64,000 nt of DNA from Marinobacter daqiaonensis (GTDB lineage: Bacteria > Pseudomonadota > Gammaproteobacteria > Pseudomonadales > Oleiphilaceae). The position numbers were made by a program, and so were the translations under genes. The stretch is from the NCBI RefSeq assembly GCF_900115285.1, contig NZ_FOYW01000002.1, positions 434,001-498,000 on the forward strand, given 5' to 3'. Below, in pieces: positions 42,681 through 51,946 of this stretch (positions are counted from its first letter, which is position 1; every line of letters starts with the position of its first letter). The notes beneath the pieces are model-generated. The model worked only from the letters and a program-made list of their open reading frames with translations, was not told where the DNA came from and did not search any database.

Positions 42681-42824
42681 TTGAAACAACTTTTCGGATA
42701 CGCAGCAATCGTGGTTGCTGGCATGTTTACGGTGAATTATTGGTTAACTGACAAATTGGAACTTCGTGAGCCGCTTGTTGGCTGTTGGCCTGTACTTGAC
42801 CCAATACTTGGACTCTGCCTCTAG
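42681..42824 (+). CDS. Small membrane protein with TTG start, coupled to the next gene
   Basis: Candidate 47-aa protein starting at TTG (AGGAAG eight bases upstream). It has one hydrophobic segment (LFGYAAIVVAGMFTVNYW), a charged middle and a second semi-hydrophobic end with two Cys. Its TAG stop shares one base with the GTG start of the secreted protein gene (CTAGTG), so translation would be coupled. No homologue known to me; support rests on ribosome site, hydrophobicity and overlap. Confidence 0.45.
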   Translation: MKQLFGYAAIVVAGMFTVNYWLTDKLELREPLVGCWPVLDPILGLCL

Positions 42825-43519
42825 TGGACCGGCGGCTACTTACATGCATTTTCCTGCTAGTTTCTAGTCCCGCAGCCGCATCAAGTTTTGCAATTAAGGC
42901 GACTTATTCGACGGCTATTGGTCTTCCGATTCCTGATGAAAACGGAGATATGATCACCTCAGTCGGGTCAGGCCTGGACATTTCAAGCAGAACCGAATGT
43001 TTGTCAGCACTCCGCAGTGAGCTTGTTGAAGGCATTGCCACGGGCTATGGCCTCGAATACGGAGCCCACCACGTTGTAATTAATTGCAGTGAGTACTGGG
43101 AATACGAAAACTGTCCAAGTATTGTGCCTGGCTGTATCGGCTCGGCTGACTTTGGCAGGGCGAACCACATCCAGGTTTACTATGATGGCGCAATTATCGA
43201 GCCCTACTTGAGATTCTCGAACAAGCAACACGAAGTTATTAAAACGGTAATGTATGGGCCTGACGGGAATGGTGATGGTAATTTGGACATTGTGATGGGA
43301 ACTCAAGTCCAGTTTTCGTTACCCATAGAACTCCTTAGTCGCGGCGTTCCCGAGCAGTGTTCGGAATTTATCCAAACCGAAATATTCCAGGAAGTAGTGC
43401 GCCAAGAATATTTCTCTGATAAACGCACAAGAGCATATAAGGTCGACTGCTTTCAGGTCGGAGGGTCTGGCAGAGTACAAGGCGTCGCGTCTAAGGTCTT
43501 TCGCAGGTCTGATAAATAA
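42824..43519 (+). CDS. Secreted hypothetical protein
   Basis: Protein of 231 aa beginning with GTG and a clear signal peptide (RRLLTCIFLLVSSPAAASS). The mature part contains seven or eight cysteines, including a C-x5-C (CPSIVPGC) cluster, and an Asp/Gly-rich loop DGNGDGNLD that could bind calcium. Predicted periplasmic or extracellular with disulfides. No family recognised. Probably a two-gene unit with the small membrane protein upstream. Confidence 0.6.
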   Translation: MDRRLLTCIFLLVSSPAAASSFAIKATYSTAIGLPIPDENGDMITSVGSGLDISSRTECLSALRSELVEGIATGYGLEYGAHHVVINCSEYWEYENCPSIVPGCIGSADFGRANHIQVYYDGAIIEPYLRFSNKQHEVIKTVMYGPDGNGDGNLDIVMGTQVQFSLPIELLSRGVPEQCSEFIQTEIFQEVVRQEYFSDKRTRAYKVDCFQVGGSGRVQGVASKVFRRSDK

Positions 43520-43924
43520 AAACAACAGATCTTAACCACGTCACTCGCTTCCTACGGAATCAGGAGCTTTCCGCGAAATATTATTCAACAACTAAAAGTG
43601 CCCTGACTTCCTGTAAATCAAACCTTGTATTGTATAGCCGGCTTCGAGTTTTGGGGCAATAGTTCGTCGGCGGTGTTTTTCTGTGTGGGCAGATGACTCA
43701 TCGGATCTTTCCTCCCGCTCCGCATGGATCTGCATTCCACATCTGCCGGAACCGTACGCTCGGTATCGGCATCTGGTCATCAACCCGGCTATACGTGGAT
43801 ATTGTTAACTTACCAAAAACGCAAAGCCGGCAGGGCTTTACGCCTCTAACCTGTCCAGTAACCCCCGACCAAGTCGGGGGCTAGCTGCAGTCGGCGATAT
43901 AAAGAATGGCGGGTTACCTGAAAC
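43520..43924. other. Gene-free stretch with one hairpin
   Basis: No supportable gene. It contains the hairpin at 43862-43880 near its right end. Short frames have no domains or ribosome sites. Confidence 0.35.
43862..43880. terminator. Short GC hairpin
   Basis: Perfect 8-bp stem CCCCCGAC, loop CAA, GTCGGGGG. It lies 44 bp beyond the stop of the minus-strand hypothetical gene ending at 43925. No T-run on either side, so termination is only plausible. Confidence 0.45.
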
Positions 43925-44359
43925 TTAGTTGCCGACTCGAAACCAAGGGTTGGGATTGTTCCATCCTTCGTCATCTGACTCTGTATGAGGCTCATTAGCT
44001 GCAGTATTTGCTGATTCGTCAGCTCCATAATGCGCAGCGTCGTTGGCGACGGGCGACCGATGAATACCGGTACATTCTGCTAAGGCCCTGAGTTCTGTAA
44101 CTACAAAAGGATCGGTTTGATGTTTGTCATACAAGCGCTCTTGCAGGAGTGTCAATGCAGTGACCTGCTTCGGTTCCAAGTGCAGCTCTTCGCCTTGGCG
44201 CTCGGTCTTCACAATAAGACTCAGTGTAACCCGCTCTACTATCGACAAATCGTTATAGATAGCGACCATCCTAGGGTCAGTCATTTGCGATTCAGCGAGC
44301 GGAAGAATCCGCGAACCGAGAGCGGAAAGAGCGGTCAGGGTTTCTGTGCTTAAGGTCAT
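43925..44359 (-). CDS. Hypothetical protein
   Basis: Protein of 144 aa; the start at 44359 is chosen because GGAGA stands seven bases upstream. The N-terminal 95 residues are helical (LTALSALGSRILPLAES, then SIVERVTLSLIVKTERQG), the C-terminal 45 acidic and probably disordered, ending in WFRVGN. No signal or TM segment. No family recognised; it could be a small regulator or antitoxin-like protein, but there is no toxin neighbour. Confidence 0.5.
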   Translation of the reverse strand: MTLSTETLTALSALGSRILPLAESQMTDPRMVAIYNDLSIVERVTLSLIVKTERQGEELHLEPKQVTALTLLQERLYDKHQTDPFVVTELRALAECTGIHRSPVANDAAHYGADESANTAANEPHTESDDEGWNNPNPWFRVGN

Positions 44360-44539
44360 GATAAATCTCCGTTGTTTGATGATATCGTCAACAGAGTCGC
44401 ACATCTCGCGATAGGTGCAAGACCGAAACTTGGCCCTAAAACGTGACATGTAGCACATTTTTTAGTGTTAAGCGGGGAAGCCATTTGAGGCTACCCGAGA
44501 ATTTAAATTCATTTTAACTTGAAAATTCGGCAGTTATGG

Positions 44540-45355
44540 TCAGAAGAGGCTGATTCCTGCTGGTAAATGCCCAAGCCTGTCGCGAATCACACGGTACGCG
44601 AGTTGAGATAAGCCATCATCTGGTCGAGCCCGTCTCCAGTTGCCATTACGCCGATCGCGGGGATTCCAGGACCCGATTATGTGGGCTCGCCCAATGGCGA
44701 AGCGCTTTGCCAGGTGGGCGCGTAGTCGTTCGAACAAGGTGTAGGCGAAGCCCGGCAGGATCAATCGCCACCGGTTGCTCCACCAGTGTGCGCTGGAGGT
44801 ACGGTCGGCAAACAGGCTCGGTTGCTGATCCTTGATCCGGTTTTCCATATCATCCCGGGCAGGGTATTGCTCGTAGTAAAGCCTGAAGCCGTTATCGTAA
44901 CGGGAGCTGATGATAAACCCGGGATTGGAACCCAGCTCGCCTTCTTCCAGGCGAGCCAACGCCCAGCGGGGGTATTTCCAGGAGCGGACCTGGTATCGGA
45001 AGCGGAAGGTTCCCGCCACCTTTTCTTTCACCTGCCACTGTGTCGTGCGTACCTGCACCATGGGCACGTCCACTTCCTTGAGCAGGCGGCTGTTCTTGCT
45101 GATGCCCACAATGTAATCGACGTTGTTCCGGTCACACCAACTCAGGATCTGGTTGCGATAAAAACCACTGTCGCCACGGAACACGATGCGGGTATCCGAC
45201 CAGTACCGCCGAATGAACCGCACCAGCAGCGCCAGGACGGCCCAGCTGTGGCCCCTACCACTGGGGTTGCCGGTGCGCAGGTAACTGACCCACAGGTGGC
45301 GACCACAGAACTCCTAGAGCGGGAAGTAGCAGTGGTGGCCGTACCCGCACGGTCG
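44540..45355 (-). pseudogene. IS1380-like transposase, truncated with internal stop
   Basis: Partial transposase. The readable core holds YWSDTRIVFRGDSGFYR (catalytic Asp), YIVGISKNSRLLKEV and an RNRIKDQQPSLFADRTSS-type stretch (ENRIKDQQ...) typical of IS1380 elements. Upstream, GYGHHCYFPL is followed by TAG and then EFCGRHLWVSYLRTGNPSG in the same frame, so an amber codon interrupts the gene. Everything N-terminal to that is missing, ending near 45355 beside the recombinase partner gene. The last 60 residues do not look like a normal IS1380 C-terminus, suggesting further damage. Not functional. Confidence 0.75.
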
Positions 45356-45364
45356 GACGATCGT

Positions 45365-45730
45365 TCATCGACGATTTCGTGATTTAGTTTTTGTAACCCG
45401 TGAAATCACTCGCCTTCCCCCACGTGTCCGGTCCTGGATCAGACCCAGGTGACCCAACCAATGGCGATCTTTATCCAGTGCTTTGATCATGAGTCGCATG
45501 GCTCGGGTGTAATCATCCATTGTTGTCGTTGCATAACCCTCGTTGTCGAACCAGGCCTCCTTCAGGTATGCCACGTGTTTCAACCTGATTTGATTGCAGT
45601 ATCGAACCTCCGGAAACTGGGCCTCAATAGCATTTGCCATCGTTTGAATGCGATTTACTGTGCGACTTTTAGTCGAATCAGAGGCCTCTTCATGCCACTT
45701 AATACGCTTTGTAATATCCCGGATATTCAT
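45365..45730 (-). CDS. Small partner protein of the second recombinase
   Basis: Protein of 121 aa, basic and helical (KHVAYLKEAWFDNEGYATTTMDDYTRAMRLMIKALDKD), with a tail of Arg/Lys (GGRRVISRVTKTKSRNRR). It resembles the SAM-like core-binding half of tyrosine recombinases. Its ATG shares one base with the TAA stop of the recombinase gene (TAATG), so the two are translated together. It may be an accessory DNA-binding subunit of a two-protein recombinase. Confidence 0.65.
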   Translation of the reverse strand: MNIRDITKRIKWHEEASDSTKSRTVNRIQTMANAIEAQFPEVRYCNQIRLKHVAYLKEAWFDNEGYATTTMDDYTRAMRLMIKALDKDRHWLGHLGLIQDRTRGGRRVISRVTKTKSRNRR

Positions 45731-46719
45731 TAGTAGCCCCCGATGTAAGAGGAAGCCACTTGGGGACGACCATGCCCCAGCAAGCGAGCGACCGTTTCAC
45801 GGGCGATCCGATCCAGCACCCGATCGCCGATAGGGCCCCGGAGTGGGCTGGGCCCGCGCACGATTTCCTCATACACGTCCTGCGCGAATCCGCTGCGCAA
45901 TTCACGGAAGGACGGAATCCCGCATTTTTTCAGGATTCTCCTGCAGCGCCCGAGCTCCCGACGGTAAAAGCTGATTGCACTGTCCGTTTCCGACAGCAGG
46001 CACTTGGAACCTGCAGGCCGAACGGAGAGAGCGAATTCAAGTGCTTCACGCTGAAACTCACCTGCCTGGATAGTCCGGCTCCGGCACTTCCTACCGCCTT
46101 TCGTTCCCTCCAGGATAGCGGCGGACCCTGTTGCGGTTACCTCACGCATCATGCGGTCCAAGTCCTGCAGGTAAGCCTCTTCCGATCGCATTCCCCAGGC
46201 GCGTGTTAGCAGGACCACTGCTGCTCCACGCTCATTGCCAGACGCGATCATGCGATCCGTGGCGGTCTTTGTATCCGCGATGTCAGCCTGAATCTGGGTT
46301 TTTCGTACATTGGATCTGGCCACGCCCAGCGCTTTCCGAGCGGACAGGTGCAACTTCTCATCTCGACGCATCGCGTACAGGCAGGTGTTGACCGTCGAGA
46401 TGAGATTGTGTGCGTACGATACCGAAATCGGCTTGTCACGCTTACCATCTGCCCAATCGTAGGCATCATGCAGGCGGTGACGCAGGTAGCTGCCATAAGC
46501 CTCCACGAGCTGCAGATCGATATACCGAGCATCCCGGATACCATGTCGCCGGCAGAATTCGACGAAGATTCTGATCCGAACTCCGTGAGTTCGGCGCGTC
46601 CCGTAATGCTGGTCCGGCCCGAAGAAGGCACACAATGCCTTCACAAAGGCATACAACAATTGCTTGCCGTAGCCAAAATTGCGCTTCTGGCTGCGCGGTG
46701 TTTTCCGTTTCCGTTTCAT
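45730..46719 (-). CDS. Tyrosine recombinase with altered catalytic motif
   Basis: Recombinase of 329 aa. The start at 46719 (MKRKRKTPRSQKRNFGYG) gives a basic N-terminus; the frame stays open further upstream without support. Catalytic features: Arg in RAWGMRSEEAYLQDL, Lys in EGTKGGRK, a shortened HxxR region reading FRELRSGFAQ with no His at the usual place, then LLGHGRPQVASSYIGGY giving the late His and the nucleophile Tyr. Coupled to the 121-aa partner. The missing first His is tolerated in some recombinases, so activity is possible. Confidence 0.75.
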   Translation of the reverse strand: MKRKRKTPRSQKRNFGYGKQLLYAFVKALCAFFGPDQHYGTRRTHGVRIRIFVEFCRRHGIRDARYIDLQLVEAYGSYLRHRLHDAYDWADGKRDKPISVSYAHNLISTVNTCLYAMRRDEKLHLSARKALGVARSNVRKTQIQADIADTKTATDRMIASGNERGAAVVLLTRAWGMRSEEAYLQDLDRMMREVTATGSAAILEGTKGGRKCRSRTIQAGEFQREALEFALSVRPAGSKCLLSETDSAISFYRRELGRCRRILKKCGIPSFRELRSGFAQDVYEEIVRGPSPLRGPIGDRVLDRIARETVARLLGHGRPQVASSYIGGY

Positions 46720-47307
46720 TGCAAAATTACCTACTTTTGATGGTTTGAGATTAAACGCAGCTGGTGCGAGGCAAACCCTGCGGCTTTTGGGGCAGAGCCT
46801 GGTTCCCTCGCTGACACTCCACCCCGTCGCCGCAGTCAGATACCTAACCATGAGGAAACCTCCTCTGATCGATGGGAGTGTCTTTCGTGCCGCTGCAGGC
46901 ACAGTGTTTGTCCATTGCGAACCGTGGGCAACGAATCAGCAAATGCTGTTCGTTGGGGTAGCGGAGTTGTCACGCGGTCAGCGAGACGATGCAAAAGAGG
47001 GGCGCCTGATATGTGGATCAGGCTGAGGGGCGAACAGATCGAATCGAGCATGCCAGTGGTGACGCACCGGGGGAATGATTCCGCTCGAATCTGGTTTTAG
47101 TCAGGGTTTTCGACCAGTTCTAGTCCGAGGACCGGCTTGGAGGCATTGGAAATGCTGGGTTCCCAGCTCCAGGTCAGTGCATCTCTCTAACGTTCGGTGT
47201 TCGCTTGTAGAGATGAGGCGGCCCCAAAGGGCGGTTGGGTTAGCGAACTTGAAGTCCGCTGCGTTGCTTGCTGCGAGCAGTTTAGATCGGGCTTTGCCCT
47301 GAGGGAT

Positions 47308-47328
47308 ACCAGTCGAGATTCGACTGGT
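47308..47328. repeat. Perfect 9-bp hairpin
   Basis: ACCAGTCGA, spacer GAT, TCGACTGGT. No T-run follows. Could be a protein-binding palindrome; function unknown. Confidence 0.4.
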
Positions 47329-47536
47329 GAGACGAACGCTGTTTGAATTTAACGAGGCCAGCTACCTCGCCGAGCACTTATCGCCCGGATTGAGCCTCCA
47401 TTATCAGAACCCAGAATGGCCTTGTCTACTTGGCTAAACACAGAATAACTGCAATAACAGCAATTGAAGGGCCGCTACCGATCGGGGCGCCCCGGCTACG
47501 GAGAGAGTCCGGTTCTGGCGACTGTACTCCAAATGC

Positions 47537-47621
47537 ACTCCCAGTGTACTTGAGGGCAGTCATCCGAGATATGTCTGCCAGCCCATCTGCCCGTTGGGTA
47601 CACTCCAGGTTCACTGGGAGT
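47537..47621. repeat. Inverted repeat ACTCCCAGTG / CACTGGGAGT with nearby GTACAC copies
   Basis: ACTCCCAGTG (47537-47546) and its exact reverse complement (47612-47621) are 65 bp apart. Related words (GTACTCC, GGGTACACTCC, GTACACT) are interspersed within about 100 bp. Such clusters occur at recombinase-binding regions; here it lies about 800 bp upstream of the recombinase start codon. Confidence 0.35.
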
Positions 47622-47969
47622 ACACTACTGTGAAACCGCGGCAATTTTTTTCCGCCAACAGTGCCGGTTCAGGGGCTTCAACTATGCGGGATTTCCACGT
47701 CCGACCCCCATGTTCGAGCCGGCCGATGATGTCGAGCGACTGTTGTGCTTACTCTGACGATTTGATGTAGTAAATAAGGTTCTCGTGGCCGGTTGCACGG
47801 GGGATAGACAGCTTTCGGCCATCTGCCAGTCTCCTACCAGAAACTTGGTAGCTTAGGATGCGAGTTGCACGCGAAGACATTCAGCGTCAGCTTTTTCGGT
47901 TTCCTATGTGAACCCTCGACCTTCAGCAGGCTCGTGAACCTGCCGATTCTATGCTGATGAAAGGGCATA

Positions 47970-48647
47970 TTGAACCGCAAGACTGACAAGTTCCCACCAA
48001 TCCTTGCTTCGCGTAAAGGGATCACAAAGAGTACTGACGGGGACTCCTTGGAAATCCACAATAAATATAGCAGTATTGAAGATTGGTTAAATTCGCAGGC
48101 TAACTATTGGTGTCAGGGATCTGGCTCAACATCAGATGGATGGTTCTGGATTTTGGGAGAGGAAATGATTGCGCTGGTGGAATCTTGGATTGATGAGGTC
48201 AACGAGGCCCACAAAAACGACCGCCGCCCCTGTTCAGTTTTGCAGAACCGATTTAAAGACTATTTTCGCCCAGAGCTACTCCAGTCATCCTATTTCGTGA
48301 TCGTGAAGGTTCTTCCCATGCCCAAGATGCCGGAGCTCCGAGAAGCAGGGTTGGGTGACTTTATGGATAACGAGGACCAGCTCGGTGGTATCACCTACAA
48401 AGATACCTACTACCTTGTGCCAGATGCAGCCGGAGATGTCGGCATCCACTTTCACGAACTTGTGCACGTGATCCAATGGCGAACGCTCGGCACGCGAAAC
48501 TTTATACAGCGCTATATGGAAGAAATACAAAGGTTTGGGTACAGCGAAAAGGCCCCGCTTGAGCAGATGGCGTATGGTTTGCAGAAAACGTTCGAAGAGG
48601 GAGTCGTGCCCTTTGACGTGGAGAAAAAAGTAGTCGCAACCCTCTGA
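47970..48647 (+). CDS. Zincin-like metallopeptidase domain protein, first gene of defence cluster
   Basis: Protein of 225 aa starting with TTG (AAAGGG upstream). The motif His162-Glu-Leu-Val-His166 (HELVHVIQW) and a downstream Glu in EKAPLEQMAYGLQ form a gluzincin-like site. The preceding part (YFRPELLQSSYFVIVKVLPMPKMPEL) may form the substrate-edge strand. No signal peptide, so cytoplasmic. It is 46 bp before the 407-aa gene and seems to open the operon. It could cleave a phage or host protein as an effector or be a processing factor; both are inference. Confidence 0.65.
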   Translation: MNRKTDKFPPILASRKGITKSTDGDSLEIHNKYSSIEDWLNSQANYWCQGSGSTSDGWFWILGEEMIALVESWIDEVNEAHKNDRRPCSVLQNRFKDYFRPELLQSSYFVIVKVLPMPKMPELREAGLGDFMDNEDQLGGITYKDTYYLVPDAAGDVGIHFHELVHVIQWRTLGTRNFIQRYMEEIQRFGYSEKAPLEQMAYGLQKTFEEGVVPFDVEKKVVATL

Positions 48648-48693
48648 TGGAAACCGGGGTTCCAGAATAATAAACCGATGAATCGGAAACGAT

Positions 48694-49917
48694 ATGCCTT
48701 TTCTTTCACTCCTTGATGATCGAGCCAAACCCAAAGGTTCACGTGACCCACTGGGCTTCGAGCTGGTATGGACCCATTTCGGCCGAAAAGTGGTTGGTAA
48801 TCTTACGACCATCACCAGTTCCGTCGAGAACTTCACCGTCGCGCTGCTCGGTTTCTACTGGGCACACCAGATCCATGGGAATGCCGACAAAGACAGCCGC
48901 GAGCGGCTAATCAGGGAGACGTTCCTCCGCTACGAGCAACTTGCCGCCTACCTCCGCTATCAGTCTGGCAGCAAAGAAATCATGGGTATCACCCGCGTCC
49001 ACAAAAATATGACTGCTCCGGCGGAGTCGTTAGCTATAAGCTTGAGGACGCAGATTCTGAGCAATCAGGCAAGCTATGGATTGTGGGGCCTGTACAGTTC
49101 CGCCCTGAAAGATTCCGGACTCGCAGAAGGGAGCGATCGAAAGCCGACAGCTGAAGGAATACAGCTTGCTGAAACAATCGCGAGGGATCTGAACTCCAAT
49201 GAATTCATCCAGCTGTTCAGAGTCGACGGTCAGCTTTCCAGAGATGAATGTGAACGCTTGGCACCTCAATTTTGGCAGGCAATTCGTAAGGAGGTTGTCC
49301 GACAAAAGCTCACTCATATACTGCTTCGCGGTCATCAGAATCAGAATGCCTCGGTTCAAGAGGATCTTTTCTCCGCGACGGAGAAACTTGTGAGGGCAGG
49401 CAAGCTGACCAATGATTTTCCCCAGAACTTGAATGAAATTCAGAGCGTTGCGTCGCCTGAATTGCAGCGGTATCTCGACGAAATTCAGCGTGTGGAGCGT
49501 GTACTAGTCGCTGCAAACAACGTGTTTTATTACCTGCTCAGACAGGATCATCGACCGGTTTCCTCAATCGTGGAACAGCTTGAAAGCCAAGCTTATGACT
49601 ATGAGCACCTGCCAGAGACATTGCCCCAAGGGATGACACGCAGGAACGCGCTGTGCGAAATCAATGACAACCTGAAAGCCGACAACCATTGGGGAACGGT
49701 GAGAGCCGTCATCAAGTTAAACGCGGACGTGATGAAAGCTAGGGGAGGTGCCCCATGGGTGACCTTTGACGGCGGCGACATCCTCAACGTCAAAGTAAAG
49801 TCAGAGACGGCTGTTCTCCGGCCCCAAAAGGCTCTCCTGGGTGACTGGGACTACGATTACTTTCTGGGCTCCTATTTTCGCATTGCCAAGGCGAACCTGG
49901 AGGGACGTAATGGATAA
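48694..49917 (+). CDS. Unknown 407-aa protein of defence cluster
   Basis: Soluble, mainly helical protein; I recognise no domain. Conserved-looking segments are GFELVWTHFGRKVVGNLTTIT near the N-terminus, a YWAHQIHG motif, RYEQLAAYLRY, the KADNHWGTVRAVIKLNADV segment and GDWDYDYFLGSYFRIAKANLEG at the end. The ATG of the next (PLD) gene lies inside its last codons (8-bp overlap), so both products are probably made in fixed ratio and may bind each other. Candidate scaffold or sensor subunit. Confidence 0.6.
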   Translation: MPFLSLLDDRAKPKGSRDPLGFELVWTHFGRKVVGNLTTITSSVENFTVALLGFYWAHQIHGNADKDSRERLIRETFLRYEQLAAYLRYQSGSKEIMGITRVHKNMTAPAESLAISLRTQILSNQASYGLWGLYSSALKDSGLAEGSDRKPTAEGIQLAETIARDLNSNEFIQLFRVDGQLSRDECERLAPQFWQAIRKEVVRQKLTHILLRGHQNQNASVQEDLFSATEKLVRAGKLTNDFPQNLNEIQSVASPELQRYLDEIQRVERVLVAANNVFYYLLRQDHRPVSSIVEQLESQAYDYEHLPETLPQGMTRRNALCEINDNLKADNHWGTVRAVIKLNADVMKARGGAPWVTFDGGDILNVKVKSETAVLRPQKALLGDWDYDYFLGSYFRIAKANLEGRNG

Positions 49918-51946
49918 TGCGCAGATATCCCAATACCTGGAAGAACGGCTGGGAGGGCGCCCAGTAAAAGCCGCTGTCTTTACCACCTACACCTTCGATC
50001 CCGCATTTTTTGAGCTGGAAGTTGTTCCTCTTCTATTACCAGAAAACAGCTCGTTCTCGATCGATGAGCGGGTGAAACAGTTCCAGGTGCGAGAATCCCT
50101 CAGGGAAGCCGAACTGCCGATTGATGTCTTCTACGATCAGAACATTTTCCGAATTCAGGGTGAAAGCTCACCTGGAATGGAATACGGCTGTCACGGCGTT
50201 TCTGAAGGAAATCGTGCTTTCCACCCGAAGCTATCGTTTCTGCTTGTCGGTAACGGCGTTGGGGAAAGTGACTCCTTACTGATATCCGCCGGCTCCAATA
50301 ACCTCACTAAGGCGGGTTGGTGGGATAACGTTGAATGCCAGCACTGGGAGGCGATTGGCCAGCGCGGTGGTGACGGGGAGTTTCTGCGGGTACTGAAACG
50401 GGATCTTGAATACCTGCAAGGTAAGCAGATAGTCCAGTCGGGCAATGGTGCTGTTTCTGAAATTCAGAGATTTTTGGCTAACTGCGTAGCGGATCCCGAA
50501 GCACCACCAGTCCACTACTTCGGATTATCCAGTACAACGCGGTTTCTGGATTTTCTATCGGCAGAGATCAGCCAGCTTAAAAAGCCCGTTGAACTGGAAA
50601 TTATCTCGCCATTCTTCGCCGACAACTCCAGGAATAATTTGCATGAGGCATTTCAGGATCTGGGCGTCGGTGATGTGCGCCTATTGTTGCCGCGCGATGA
50701 CAAGCAAGAAGCGCTCTGTAACCTCGATTATTTAGCTCACATTGATAGTTTGGAGAACGTCTCCTGGTCTGATTGGGTGAAAACAACATCAGACCCATTG
50801 GGAGTAGGGAAAGAGCCTCACCGGGAGCTGCACGCCAAGATTTTCAATTTTATTGGCGCTGATCGGGCTCTAACCTTTGTTGGGTCAGTAAATTTCACTT
50901 ACAAAGCGCTCAATGAGAATGTCGAAGCCGGGTTTCTGGTAGCTACGGATACCGAGTCGCTTTTGGAAGTCATCTCTGACGATCTGCCGGACGTTAGCCA
51001 AAGATCCCTAGACCCGGCACCTGGTGAGCAGCATCAGGAAGCCGAGGGTGTCATGCCTCAGATCTCCCTCACCTTTGATTGGCTGACTAAAACGCTGAGC
51101 GGAGCAGTGGACTCTGAAAGCTCGATAGAAATTGATCTTATCGGCGCAGATGGGGCAGGCAATGCGGCAGTGATCGGCTGGTGTCTCAGCAACGTTTTGA
51201 GCGATTACACAGGCAACACTGAAGCGTTGGAGAAAGCGCTAGCCAATGGCTCATTGATCCTCGTGTCTGGACGAGTTTGTGATTCCGATGAATTAATCGC
51301 CCCGCACCGTGTTTTACTTCAGCAAACGCACTGGTCGCATAAACCGCAACCTGAGCTCGCGACACTGTCTCCTCAACAGATTCTGGCGATCTATGCCGGA
51401 ATGTCTCCGGAACGCCGTCAGCTGCTACTGACGGACGCACGGGTTAAACGGCTTTTTGAACTGGGCGAGCGAGGGGAAACCAGCCTGATCGAGGAGGCAC
51501 CTCTGGAGAATGAGTTCTTCTCCGAATATGCCGAGTTGTTCCACGCATTTCGCATGTTGCGACGTGACCTCAGCAATGAGCAATCCACACCGAAGAAGCA
51601 GGATTACTACCTCACAGGTACCGGAGTCGATAGCCTGCCAACATTAGTTGGGCGAGCCGCAGCCATATTCGAATCGGCTCCGGAGGATAAACAGCCTCTG
51701 CATCCGGTCAGTGCTTACCTTTTATTGCTCAGTGCCAAGGAGGTCTATCGATCGGACGAATTTACGGATAGGCCTTATGTCTCACAACAGCTTGAGCTTG
51801 TGGAATCCCTTCTTCAGCAGATACGTGAGAGTAAGCTCATCAAGCTCTCCAGTGAGCGAGAAGCCGACCGAGAACAGTTCTTCGAGTGGTTTGAGACTCA
51901 ATTCCTCGAACAGTACCGGACTGAAGAAGCGGAGGCAGGGGCGTGA
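49910..51946 (+). CDS. Phospholipase D-like protein with two HxK motifs
   Basis: Protein of 678 aa. The start at 49910 follows GGAGGGACGTA. Two PLD-type half-sites are visible: His105-Pro-Lys107 (FHPKLSFLL) with SAGSNNLTKAGWW, and His308-Ala-Lys310 (LHAKIFNFI) with GSVNFTYKALNEN. The Asp of the canonical HxKx4D is missing in both, as in many nuclease-type PLD proteins. Residues about 400-678 form a helical C-terminal domain of unknown type. PLD-fold nucleases occur in DISARM (DrmC) and Dpd (DpdK) systems; this one is much longer than DrmC. It overlaps both neighbours, pointing to a stable complex with the 1297-aa helicase. Confidence 0.8.
   Translation: MDNAQISQYLEERLGGRPVKAAVFTTYTFDPAFFELEVVPLLLPENSSFSIDERVKQFQVRESLREAELPIDVFYDQNIFRIQGESSPGMEYGCHGVSEGNRAFHPKLSFLLVGNGVGESDSLLISAGSNNLTKAGWWDNVECQHWEAIGQRGGDGEFLRVLKRDLEYLQGKQIVQSGNGAVSEIQRFLANCVADPEAPPVHYFGLSSTTRFLDFLSAEISQLKKPVELEIISPFFADNSRNNLHEAFQDLGVGDVRLLLPRDDKQEALCNLDYLAHIDSLENVSWSDWVKTTSDPLGVGKEPHRELHAKIFNFIGADRALTFVGSVNFTYKALNENVEAGFLVATDTESLLEVISDDLPDVSQRSLDPAPGEQHQEAEGVMPQISLTFDWLTKTLSGAVDSESSIEIDLIGADGAGNAAVIGWCLSNVLSDYTGNTEALEKALANGSLILVSGRVCDSDELIAPHRVLLQQTHWSHKPQPELATLSPQQILAIYAGMSPERRQLLLTDARVKRLFELGERGETSLIEEAPLENEFFSEYAELFHAFRMLRRDLSNEQSTPKKQDYYLTGTGVDSLPTLVGRAAAIFESAPEDKQPLHPVSAYLLLLSAKEVYRSDEFTDRPYVSQQLELVESLLQQIRESKLIKLSSEREADREQFFEWFETQFLEQYRTEEAEAGA

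Larger units (their letters stand above)
46720..47969. other. 1.25-kb region without recognisable genes
   Basis: No convincing coding region on either strand. It holds a 9-bp perfect hairpin (47308-47328), a 10-bp inverted repeat pair (47537-47546 and 47612-47621), and a small stem CTACCA-GAAACT-TGGTAG near 47830. It separates the recombinase from the defence cluster and may contain an attachment or regulatory region, or decayed genes. Confidence 0.4.
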
